Source: Burkholderiales bacterium
GTDB taxonomy: Bacteria > Pseudomonadota > Gammaproteobacteria > Burkholderiales > JAEUOS01
Direction: 5' to 3'
DNA: 7,278 bases
NCBI GenBank assembly: GCA_947456845.1
Contig: CANGUJ010000193.1
Location: 1-7,278 of the forward strand
Shown here: piece after piece, positions 1-5,846 of the stretch
How the letters are laid out: the number at the start of each line of letters is the position of its first letter
Numbering within the stretch: the stretch's first letter is position 1
Made by a program: the position numbers and the translations under genes
Notes under the pieces: generated by a model
Databases searched by the model: none
Told to the model about the DNA's origin: nothing
Seen by the model: only the letters and a program-made list of their open reading frames with translations

Positions 1-38
1 CGTTGTTTCGCGTACTTTCTTGAGCCGGGTGCCCGCAG

Positions 39-2300
39 ATGAAATTCCGCTTTCCCATCGTCATCATCGATGAAGACTTCCGTTCCGAGAACACCTCCGG
101 CCTGGGCATTCGCGCGCTCGCCGGCGCCATGGAGAAGGAGGGCATGGAAATCCTCGGTGTGACCAGCTATGGCGACCTGTCGCAATTCGCCCAACAGCAG
201 TCGCGCGCGTCCGCCTTCATTCTTTCCATCGATGACGAGGAGTTCACCCCCGGTCCGGAACTCGACCCCGCGGTGCTCAACCTGCGCAAGTTCATCGAGG
301 AGATCCGCTTCAAGAACGCCGAGATCCCTATCTACCTGTATGGCGAGACCAAGACCTCCAGCCACATCCCCAATGACATCCTGCGCGAGCTGCACGGCTT
401 CATCCACATGTTCGAGGACACGCCGGAGTTCGTGGCGCGCCACATCATCCGCGAGGCGCGCAGCTACCTTGACAGCCTGGCGCCGCCGTTCTTCCGCGCC
501 CTGATCCACTACGCGCAGGACGGCTCGTACTCGTGGCACTGCCCGGGGCACTCCGGCGGCGTGGCGTTTCTCAAGTCGCCCATCGGCCAGATGTTCCACC
601 AGTTCTTCGGCGAGAACATGCTCCGCGCTGACGTGTGCAACGCAGTGGAGGAACTCGGCCAGCTGCTCGACCACACCGGACCGGTGGCGGCCTCGGAGCG
701 CAACGCGGCGCGCATCTTCAACGCCGATCATTGCTTCTTCGTCACCAATGGCACCTCCACCTCGAACAAGATGGTGTGGCACTCCTGCGTGGCCTCCGAC
801 GACATCGTCGTGGTGGACCGCAACTGCCACAAGTCGATCCTGCACGCCATCACCATGACGGGCGCGATCCCGGTCTTCCTCACCCCGACACGCAACCACC
901 TGGGCATCATCGGACCGATCCCACTCTCGGAATTCCACCCCGACACAATCCAGAAAAAGATCGACGCCAACCCTTTCGCCAAGGCGGCGCAGGTCAAGCA
1001 CCCGAACCGCAAGCCGCGCATCCTCACCATCACGCAATCCACCTATGACGGCGTGATCTACAACGTCGAGATGCTCAAACAGGTGCTGGGCTCGACCATC
1101 GACGTGCTGCATTTCGACGAAGCCTGGCTGCCGCATGCCTCCTTCCACGACTTCTACAAGGATATGCACGCCATCGGGCGCGACCGGCCGCGGCCCAAGG
1201 GGCCGCTGGTGTTCGCCACCCACTCCACCCATAAGCTGCTGGCCGGCATCTCGCAGGCCTCGCAGATCCTGGTGCAGGAGTCCGAAGACCAGAAACTCGA
1301 CCGCCACCTCTTCAACGAGGCCTACCTGATGCACACCTCCACCTCGCCGCAGTACGCCATCATCGCCTCGTGCGATGTGGCCGCTGCGATGATGGAGCCC
1401 CCCGGCGGCACGGCCCTGGTGGAGGAATCCATCGCCGAGGCGCTGGATTTCCGCCGCGCCATGCGCAAGGTGGACCGCGAATGGGGCAAGGACTGGTGGT
1501 TCCAGGTATGGGGTCCGCAGAACCTCATCGACGACGGCATCGGCTCGCGCGAGGACTGGCTGCTCAAGGCCAACGACAAATGGCACGGCTTCGGCGACAT
1601 CGCCGCCGGTTTCAACATGCTCGACCCGATCAAGGCCACGGTCAGCACGCCCGGCCTGGACGTGTCGGGCAAGTTCGCCAAGACCGGCATTCCCGCCTCC
1701 ATCGTCACCAAGTTCCTGGCCGAGCATGGCGTCATCGTCGAAAAGACCGGCCTCTACTCTTTCTTCATCATGTTCACCATCGGCATCACCAAGGGCCGCT
1801 GGAACACCCTCGTGACCGCGCTGCAGCAGTTCAAGGACGACTACGACAAGAACGTGCCGCTGTGGAAGATCCTGCCGGAGTTCTGCGCCGCCCATCCCAG
1901 GTACGAGCGCACCGGCCTGAAGGACCTGTGCCAGCAGATCCATGAAGCCTACAAGCAGAACGACATCGCGCGGCTCACCACCGAGATGTACCTGTCCGAC
2001 ATGCAACCGGCCATGAAACCGTCGGATGCCTATGCGTGCCTGGCGCACCGCGAGATCGAGCGCGTGGAGATCGACCACCTCGAGGGGCGCGTCACCACCA
2101 TTCTGCTTACGCCCTATCCGCCGGGCATTCCCCTCCTGATCCCGGGTGAGCGCTTCAACAAGACCATCGTCGAATACCTCAAGTTCGCCCGTAGCTTCAA
2201 TGCGCGATTCCCCGGCTTCGACACCGACATCCACGGCCTGGCCGAGGAGGAAGTCGATGGAAAGACGCGCTACTTCGTTGATTGCGTGAGACAAAGCTAG
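39..2300 (+). CDS. Orn/Lys/Arg decarboxylase, PLP-dependent, large wing-domain type
   Basis: Predicted cytoplasmic fold-type I PLP amino-acid decarboxylase that releases CO2 from a basic amino acid to give a polyamine or diamine. Its 753 residues match the family (about 710-755). Visible in order: an N-terminal receiver-like wing domain (about 1-145); SWHCPGHSGG and LLDHTGP at the start of the PLP domain; NGTSTSN (T239-S240-T241, phosphate cup); DRNCHKS with H264, which stacks on the cofactor ring; HFDEAW with D360, which contacts the pyridine nitrogen; HSTHK with Schiff-base lysine K399; then a C-terminal domain with PYPPGIPLLIPGE. From memory it resembles Pseudomonas LdcA-type lysine decarboxylase more than E. 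coli AdiA, but substrate cannot be read with confidence, so no symbol is given. The ATG at 39 is set by an in-frame TGA at 21-23; no good Shine-Dalgarno precedes it. The gene is intact, with the tRNA gene starting 37 bp after its stop. Confidence 0.93.
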   Translation: MKFRFPIVIIDEDFRSENTSGLGIRALAGAMEKEGMEILGVTSYGDLSQFAQQQSRASAFILSIDDEEFTPGPELDPAVLNLRKFIEEIRFKNAEIPIYLYGETKTSSHIPNDILRELHGFIHMFEDTPEFVARHIIREARSYLDSLAPPFFRALIHYAQDGSYSWHCPGHSGGVAFLKSPIGQMFHQFFGENMLRADVCNAVEELGQLLDHTGPVAASERNAARIFNADHCFFVTNGTSTSNKMVWHSCVASDDIVVVDRNCHKSILHAITMTGAIPVFLTPTRNHLGIIGPIPLSEFHPDTIQKKIDANPFAKAAQVKHPNRKPRILTITQSTYDGVIYNVEMLKQVLGSTIDVLHFDEAWLPHASFHDFYKDMHAIGRDRPRPKGPLVFATHSTHKLLAGISQASQILVQESEDQKLDRHLFNEAYLMHTSTSPQYAIIASCDVAAAMMEPPGGTALVEESIAEALDFRRAMRKVDREWGKDWWFQVWGPQNLIDDGIGSREDWLLKANDKWHGFGDIAAGFNMLDPIKATVSTPGLDVSGKFAKTGIPASIVTKFLAEHGVIVEKTGLYSFFIMFTIGITKGRWNTLVTALQQFKDDYDKNVPLWKILPEFCAAHPRYERTGLKDLCQQIHEAYKQNDIARLTTEMYLSDMQPAMKPSDAYACLAHREIERVEIDHLEGRVTTILLTPYPPGIPLLIPGERFNKTIVEYLKFARSFNARFPGFDTDIHGLAEEEVDGKTRYFVDCVRQS

Positions 2301-2319
2301 CGCGCGGCCGGCATTTCCC

Positions 2320-2328
2320 TGCTATACT
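2320..2328 (+). promoter_or_regulatory. extended -10 promoter of the tRNA-Arg gene
   Basis: TGC followed by TATACT (2323-2328) makes an extended -10 element, with a predicted start near 2335, just before the mature tRNA 5' end at 2338. No convincing -35 hexamer lies 16-18 bp upstream, as expected when an extended -10 carries the promoter. The site sits in the 37-bp gap after the decarboxylase stop. Confidence 0.5.
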
Positions 2329-2337
2329 TCGTCACAT

Positions 2338-2414
2338 GCGGCTGTAGCTCAGTTGGATAGAGTACTTGGCTACGAACCAAGGGGTCGTGGGTTCGAATCC
2401 TGCCAGCCGCGCCA
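2338..2414 (+). tRNA. tRNA-Arg, anticodon ACG
   Basis: A complete 77-nt cloverleaf. The acceptor strands GCGGCTG (2338-2344) and CAGCCGC (2404-2410) pair fully. The D arm contains AGCTCAGTTGGATAGAG. The anticodon stem CTTGG/CCAAG encloses loop CTACGAA, giving anticodon ACG, read as ICG after A-to-I deamination, which serves CGU/CGC/CGA arginine codons. The T loop is TTCGAAT. Discriminator G2411 is followed by encoded CCA (2412-2414). It appears fully functional. Its last 38 nt are repeated imperfectly at 3781-3818, so it is probably also the attachment site of an integrated element. Confidence 0.97.
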
Positions 2415-2421
2415 AATAATC

Positions 2422-2455
2422 AAAGGGTTAGCCGCGAAAGCCGCTAACCCTTTTT
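2422..2455 (+). terminator. Rho-independent terminator of tRNA-Arg
   Basis: An 11-bp perfect stem, AAAGGGTTAGC (2422-2432) with GCTAACCCTTT (2443-2453). Inside it a C-C mismatch, two further G-C pairs and a GAAA tetraloop cap the hairpin. The descending arm runs into TTTTT (2451-2455) and a further T-rich stretch. It begins 8 nt after the tRNA CCA end, so it most simply ends the tRNA transcript. Confidence 0.85.
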
Positions 2456-2460
2456 CTTTG

Positions 2461-2707
2461 TTGCGTTCCGGTTGCGACTAGACTGGTTAAAGTCGGTCAA
2501 GGGTGCAACCAACTTTAGTGCGAGTTTCGATCCGAAACTGATGAGGCACAAGCATCAGCACTTCGACCTATCGTGCCACGTCAAGTCTTCCCGTGAAGTT
2601 GACCCCGTCCCGTGGACGGTTTGGCACTTGAATTTCAAACCGCATCAAATGTTGGAACGGAAAGTCATACCTCTGCCCGTCGTTCCTGTTGTGAAAGGTT
2701 CTGCGCT
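2461..2707. other. 247-bp hairpin-rich non-coding leader of the insert
   Basis: No credible gene is seen; the short open frames here lack start signals and family resemblance. GC is near 52 percent, well below the flanks. The stretch holds several inverted repeats: GGTTGC 2470-2475 with GCAACC 2505-2510, enclosing GACT/AGTC; AGTTTCG 2523-2529 with CGAAACT 2533-2539 (3-nt loop); CTGATG 2538-2543 with CATCAG 2553-2558, which overlaps the previous one by two bases and so may be an alternative fold; and CCGTCC 2605-2610 with GGACGG 2614-2619 (3-nt loop). It could be a structured RNA, the 5' region of the downstream gene, or recombination-related DNA next to the putative att site. Nothing in the sequence decides between these. 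Confidence 0.45.
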
Positions 2708-3667
2708 ATGGTTGCCGACCCCCTGACCGAACTTTGGCGGTGGCTGTTTGCGACATCGCTGCTCGCACCGGTCTTCTGGATCTATCGCTGTTCCAAGCAG
2801 TTGGAGGCTTTTCGCGCGGTCTTGCTCGGCGCTGCCTTCTTCGGTGTGCTCTGGTGGGACTTCTTGCCGCTGCTGAAAATGGTCATGTCCGGACCACAGC
2901 CTACCCGGTTTTCCAAGGCGCTCGCATGGGGTTGGCAACAGGGTGGGGGCTGGTACAAGTGGCCTGGCTCGATACTGCTGATCGCGGCCACTGCGGGCGC
3001 TTATGCGGGCTGGTGGCGATCGACGGTGGCGAACCCGCCCCCGCACATGGGCTCTTCGCTCGCACTTCGCCTGGCCCTTGCAGTGGTACCGACCGCCGCT
3101 GGCGCCTGGTTTGGCTACGCGGCTTTCACCACTGGGCGCGGCGATGGCCCCGTCTCGCCAGCCATGTTCTTCTTCGGGATAGCCCTGATCCTTGCCATCC
3201 CCTCCGTCGTTCTGTTGGCCAGCGCTTTTGAGGCCTTGGTCCAATGGATGCTGCTGGGCGCCGGTGATTCGCCAGCAGGCCGGCCGGCGCATTCTGCCAG
3301 GGCGGCCAGTACGCCATCTGATTCAACCGATATCCGACAACGGACCAGCATGACATTTACGGAGTCCATCCAGACCTGCTTTCGGAAATATGCGGACTTC
3401 ACGGGTCGGGCAAGTAGATCGGAATACTGGTGGTTCGCATTGTTTATCGTACTTGTGAACATGGCTGCCGGACTATTGGTCGATACCGCCAGTGCATTGG
3501 TCGCTTTGGCGATGGTCTTGCCATATACAGCCGCTTCGGCGCGCAGGCTTCATGATACTGGCCGAAGTGGGTGGTGGCAGTTGGCCGGGTTCATACCGCT
3601 TATCGGGTGGGCGGCAATGATCTACTGGTGCGTTCAGGATTCCGAAGGTCCGAATGCATACGGTTGA
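2708..3667 (+). CDS. multi-pass membrane protein with C-terminal DUF805 domain
   Basis: A 319-residue inner-membrane protein of unknown function. The C-terminal domain (about 215-319) is DUF805 by its hallmarks: YADFTGRASRSEYWWF near its start, RRLHDTGRSGWW before the last helix, and the terminal GPNAYG. The N-terminal 185 or so residues contain about five hydrophobic helices (for example LWRWLFATSLLAPVFWIY and AMFFFGIALILAIPSVVLL) that I do not recognise. They are joined to DUF805 by a polar linker rich in Ser, Ala and Arg (about 187-214). The ATG at 2708 is chosen because AAAGG (2694-2698) sits 9 nt upstream; an ATG at 2612 in the same frame would add 32 polar residues without a ribosome site. 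It is the only gene in the tRNA-bounded insert. No strong promoter is evident, and no terminator immediately follows. Confidence 0.82.
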   Translation: MVADPLTELWRWLFATSLLAPVFWIYRCSKQLEAFRAVLLGAAFFGVLWWDFLPLLKMVMSGPQPTRFSKALAWGWQQGGGWYKWPGSILLIAATAGAYAGWWRSTVANPPPHMGSSLALRLALAVVPTAAGAWFGYAAFTTGRGDGPVSPAMFFFGIALILAIPSVVLLASAFEALVQWMLLGAGDSPAGRPAHSARAASTPSDSTDIRQRTSMTFTESIQTCFRKYADFTGRASRSEYWWFALFIVLVNMAAGLLVDTASALVALAMVLPYTAASARRLHDTGRSGWWQLAGFIPLIGWAAMIYWCVQDSEGPNAYG

Positions 3668-3780
3668 ACCACTCGGCGAGTCGCGGGTCCGATGCTTCGG
3701 GCAATGTGACGCGTTACCGCAGGTCTCGAACGCGCACCCCCTTACGACCCGATGATCGCAGGCGGCAGGGTTGCCAGGCC
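3668..3780. other. intergenic tail of the insert, no gene seen
   Basis: These 113 bp lie between the DUF805 stop and the tRNA-end copy. They contain no D-arm or anticodon arm that would complete the downstream tRNA fragment into a full tRNA, and no convincing reading frame. They represent the right interior end of the proposed insert. Confidence 0.4.
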
Positions 3781-3818
3781 CCAAGGGATCGTAGGTTCGA
3801 ATCCTGCCAGCCGCGTCA
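3781..3818 (+). repeat. 3'-end copy of tRNA-Arg (attR-like repeat)
   Basis: Thirty-eight nucleotides align without gaps to 2377-2414 of tRNA-Arg with three differences (positions 8, 13 and 36: G to A, G to A, C to T), i.e. 35 of 38 identical, including an uninterrupted 22-nt core. The copy keeps the 3' anticodon-stem strand, a complete T arm and the 3' acceptor strand, but has TCA in place of CCA and no 5' half, so it is not a tRNA gene. It is the expected scar of integration at the tRNA 3' end; the differences indicate an old or divergent event. Confidence 0.8.
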
Positions 3819-3829
3819 CAAGAAGCAAC

Positions 3830-3855
3830 GGGTTGGATGCGCAAGCATCCGACCC
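3830..3855 (+). terminator. GNRA-capped hairpin after the tRNA-end copy
   Basis: An 11-bp stem, GGGTTGGATGC (3830-3840) with GCATCCGACCC (3845-3855), with one G-T pair and a GCAA tetraloop. It lies 11 nt after the tRNA-end copy, matching the placement of the hairpin that follows the intact tRNA. No T-run follows (CCTTGCG), so intrinsic termination would be weak. It may be the original terminator of the tRNA gene, displaced by the insertion. Confidence 0.5.
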
Positions 3856-3869
3856 CCTTGCGTTCGAGG

Positions 3870-4230
3870 GATCAGCCCGGGAGCTATCGATGCGCAGGTC
3901 CTCAGCCTGTTCGCCGAGTGGCGGGGCTCACTCGGACTCGCCTATCTGTTTGTGTCGCACCGGATCGCCGAGATGTACTGCGGCCGCATCGTCGAGACCG
4001 GCAAGGCGGCAACGATCCTCCGTTCCGCGAGCCACCCGTGCACGCGGGCGCTTCTCGCCACTGCCCCGATTCTGGTCGAGGATGATGCGCAGCCATATCT
4101 TTCCCTGGCAGACGGGCAATCGGCGGAGGCGATATCAGCAGCGCCGGCGCAAGGTGTGACCGGCGCCCTCGCTATGCCGTCGAACTGCCGCTTACACCCG
4201 AGTTGCCTGCCCGCGATCGACCGCCGCTGA
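3870..4230 (+). pseudogene. C-terminal remnant of an Opp/Dpp-type ABC transporter ATPase
   Basis: This is a broken fragment of the ATP-binding subunit of a peptide/nickel-type importer. DQPGS at 3870-3884 looks like the Walker B end (DEPxS); a one-base frame change then leads into IDAQVLSLF, where family members read ALDVSIQAQVLxLL. Recognisable pieces follow: LGLAYLFVSH (H-loop), RIAEMYCGRIVETG, SHPCTRALLATAP, and a degraded oligo_HPY tail, MPSNCRLHPSC. About ten residues normally between the H-loop and RIAxMYxGRI are missing. Walker A, the Q-loop and the ABC signature are absent, and the sequence upstream is the tRNA-end copy. The frame ends at TGA 4228-4230. It cannot act as an ATPase; the matching permeases are not in the window. 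Confidence 0.75.
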
Positions 4231-4251
4231 GCCGCTGCGACCGGACTGCGG

Positions 4252-4294
4252 TATAAAGGTATGGGTGCCCCCGGCAGCCTGCGCGGCCGGGGGC
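4252..4294 (+). promoter_or_regulatory. candidate promoter and leader hairpin of the oxidoreductase gene
   Basis: TATAAA at 4252-4257 matches the -10 consensus at five of six positions and would start transcription near 4264; no good -35 is visible. Immediately after lies a perfect 9-bp stem, GCCCCCGGC (4267-4275) with GCCGGGGGC (4286-4294), with a 10-nt loop. It would sit at the very 5' end of a roughly 90-nt leader. It has no T-run, so 5' stabilisation or a regulatory leader is as likely as termination of upstream transcription. Confidence 0.4.
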
Positions 4295-4354
4295 GTCGCG
4301 CGTTGGGTGTCCGTGCAGGGCTAGGTCGCGGTTTGCGCGAAGAAAGGTTGAGTG

Positions 4355-5275
4355 ATGACTGGAACAAACTCGAGACAGGGCGGGCCGGTCGGCCTGATAG
4401 GCGTCGGCACCATGGGCCAGGCGATGACGAAGAATCTCGTCGCAGCAGGATTCGAGGTTGTGGGCCACGATGTGTCGGCGGATGCAATGGCCGCGCTGTC
4501 GGCACTGGGCGGCACGCGCGCGGCATCGGTGGCCGAGGTGGCCACGCGCTGCGAGCGTGTGATCACCTCGCTGCCGTCAGCCGCCGCACTCCAGGCTGTG
4601 GTCGGGGAGTTGACCGCGCGGCCGGGGATCACGCAGATCGTCGCAGAGACCAGCACCCTTGCGCTGCAGGACAAGTTCGACGCACAGGCGGCGCTGCGCG
4701 CCGCCGGCATCGAGATGCTCGATGCGCCACTGTCGGGCACCGGCAACCAGGCGCAGGTGCGTGACGTCGTGGTCTACGCAAGCGGTAACCCTGCCGCGTA
4801 TGCCCGCTTCCTGCCGGTTTTCGAGGGCTTCTCGCGCGCACCGCACCTGCTCGGGCCGTTCGGCAACGGCACCCGTATGAAATTCGTCGCGAACCTCATG
4901 GTCGCGATCCACACGGCGGCCGCCGGCGAGGCCTTCGCGCTGGCACGGAAGATCGGACTCGACCCCGACCAGACGCTCGCGATGCTCAGCGACGGGGCCG
5001 CGTACTCGCGCTCGCTCGCCGCGCGCGGCGAGATGCTGGCCGCCGACGCTTACACCCCGGTCCGGACGATGTCCCTGTCGCTGTGGCGCAAGGACCTGAA
5101 GTCGATCGGAGAGTTCGCCACCGAGGCCGGCTGCCCAGTCCCGGTGTTCTCCGCGGTGGTGCCGCTGTTCCTCGCGGCGGTCGCCTCGGGCTTCGGCCAC
5201 GAGGACACCGCGGCGGTGGCGCGCGTGTCGCAGGCGCTGGCCGGGCACAGCCGCGCGCCGGGGGTTGAAGGCTGA
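4355..5275 (+). CDS. NAD-binding oxidoreductase, 3-hydroxyisobutyrate dehydrogenase family
   Basis: A 306-residue cytoplasmic beta-hydroxyacid dehydrogenase of the usual length (about 290-310), expected to oxidise a short 2-methyl or 3-hydroxy acid, or reduce the corresponding semialdehyde, with a nicotinamide cofactor. An N-terminal Rossmann fold carries GVGTMG (16-21); D39 after the second strand favours NAD over NADP. DAPLSG (123-128) is the substrate-loop motif, and KFVAN (K176, N180) holds the catalytic lysine and its partner asparagine. An all-alpha C-terminal domain contains the LxLxxKDL stretch. After DAPLSG the usual G-GA-G pattern is replaced by TGNQAQVRD, so the substrate may be unusual. 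The ATG at 4355 lies 7 nt after AAAGG (4343-4347); a GTG at 4352 is a possible alternative. It follows the ABC remnant and may have belonged to the same catabolic locus. Confidence 0.88.
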   Translation: MTGTNSRQGGPVGLIGVGTMGQAMTKNLVAAGFEVVGHDVSADAMAALSALGGTRAASVAEVATRCERVITSLPSAAALQAVVGELTARPGITQIVAETSTLALQDKFDAQAALRAAGIEMLDAPLSGTGNQAQVRDVVVYASGNPAAYARFLPVFEGFSRAPHLLGPFGNGTRMKFVANLMVAIHTAAAGEAFALARKIGLDPDQTLAMLSDGAAYSRSLAARGEMLAADAYTPVRTMSLSLWRKDLKSIGEFATEAGCPVPVFSAVVPLFLAAVASGFGHEDTAAVARVSQALAGHSRAPGVEG

Positions 5276-5371
5276 CCAGAACGCCTGGTCCTGGATCACG
5301 AAGAGCGTGTGCCGTTCGGCCCGGCGGCGCTGACCGCAGTTGGGGCAGCAGGCGGCCCGGTTCCAGTGCCC
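5276..5371. other. gap between convergent genes
   Basis: The 96 bp separate the ends of two converging genes. A short perfect hairpin, GACCAG (5274-5279) with CTGGTC (5285-5290), overlaps the oxidoreductase stop but lacks a T-run. On the minus strand the frame of the regulator stays open past its stop and spells a CPNCG motif; this is weak evidence for an eroded coding remnant. Confidence 0.3.
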
Positions 5372-5761
5372 TTAGTGTGAAGCCAGTTCGGCGAGCGCGG
5401 CGAAGCGATTCATCGTGGCCGGTTTCCTGAGAACCGGGCCTACGCCGGAATCCTCGGCCTGCCGCACGACCTCGTCGGTCAGCGATTGGGCGACCAGGGC
5501 GTAGTGCAGGTCGGGATGTCTGGTCCGGATGGTCATGATGCCGTCGAGTTCATCCTGTCCGGACTTTTCCAGCGCCGCGATCAGGAAGTCCCACCCCTCC
5601 GGCCGGTCCGACAGTATCTCGAGCGCGGACATCGGATCAGGCAAGGTCGTGACCTGCAACCCGAAATTCTCCAGCGCCCACTTGGTCAATTGCGCGCAAT
5701 CCTCGTCATGATCGATGTAGAGGATGCGCCTGGATGGATGTTGCGCAGTTGCCGAAACCAT
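5372..5761 (-). CDS. single-domain response regulator, atypical receiver
   Basis: A 129-residue receiver-fold protein with no output domain. RRILYIDHDED (11-21) is the first strand and acidic pocket (D17, D19); WDFLIAAL (57-64) is the third strand; LRKPA (111-115) keeps the conserved Lys-Pro (K113-P114). The residue that should be the phosphorylated aspartate, five positions after D58, is A63, and the conserved Thr/Ser of strand four appears to be V90. It therefore probably does not take part in classical phosphotransfer and may act by protein-protein contact. The start at 5761 is chosen for the strong AGGAGGG six bases upstream on the minus strand; an upstream in-frame ATG at 5887 would add 42 residues without receiver character and overlap the promoter. 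It lies downstream of homospermidine synthase on the same strand, with a 228-bp gap and its own candidate promoter. Confidence 0.85.
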   Translation of the reverse strand: MVSATAQHPSRRILYIDHDEDCAQLTKWALENFGLQVTTLPDPMSALEILSDRPEGWDFLIAALEKSGQDELDGIMTIRTRHPDLHYALVAQSLTDEVVRQAEDSGVGPVLRKPATMNRFAALAELASH

Positions 5762-5827
5762 GAAGAACCCTCCTCGGATTAGCCCTGCCCGGCCAGAACC
5801 GCCACGGCACACCAGCAGGATTTGAAG

Positions 5828-5843
5828 ACCGCTTGCACCGCTT
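5828..5843. repeat. tandem heptamer in the regulator leader
   Basis: ACCGCTT occurs at 5828-5834 and again at 5837-5843 (AAGCGGT on the minus strand), with a 9-bp period. It would fall at about the first 10-15 nt of the regulator transcript if the candidate promoter is right. It could be an operator half-site pair or chance. Confidence 0.3.
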
Positions 5844-5846
5844 TCA

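Larger units (their letters stand above)
2377..3818. mobile_element. putative tRNA-integrated insert (about 1.4 kb), integrase missing
   Basis: The insert is bounded on the left by the 3' half of intact tRNA-Arg (2377-2414) and on the right by a 38-nt imperfect direct repeat of it (3781-3818). This is the layout tyrosine recombinases leave when they integrate between anticodon loop and CCA end. The interior has lower GC than the flanks, notably in 2461-2707, and carries one recognisable gene, a DUF805 membrane protein. No recombinase, excisionase or replication gene is seen. It may be the leftover of a larger deleted island, an element moved in trans, or an old duplication of the tRNA end. 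The repeat is seen directly; mobility is inferred. Confidence 0.5.

Noticed and set aside
2622..2637. Sigma-54-like element TGGCAC-N5-TTTCA
   Set aside because: The -12 element lacks the nearly invariant G of TTGC, and no activator site is evident upstream.
2612..2707. Upstream ATG start for the DUF805 protein
   Set aside because: The extra 32 residues are polar, the ATG sits inside the CCGTCC/GGACGG hairpin and no Shine-Dalgarno precedes it; the ATG at 2708 has AAAGG at good spacing.
2472..2726. An 84-codon plus-strand frame starting at 2472
   Set aside because: It overlaps the start of the DUF805 gene in another frame, has no ribosome site and resembles no family; the region is better explained as non-coding and hairpin-rich.
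3350..3667. Stand-alone DUF805 gene starting at the internal ATG
   Set aside because: There is no ribosome site before 3350 and the frame is continuous with the N-terminal membrane region.
3700..3818. A second complete tRNA gene
   Set aside because: Only the T arm and 3' acceptor strand are present; no D arm or anticodon arm could be folded upstream and the end reads TCA rather than CCA.
3571..4230. A 219-codon frame taken as one intact gene
   Set aside because: Its first half overlaps the DUF805 gene end and reads through the tRNA-end copy; only the part after about 3880 resembles a protein family, and that part is truncated and broken.
4577..5299. Long minus-strand frame opposite the oxidoreductase
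   Set aside because: It is Arg/Gly/Pro-rich, as typical of antisense frames in GC-rich genes, with no domain signature.
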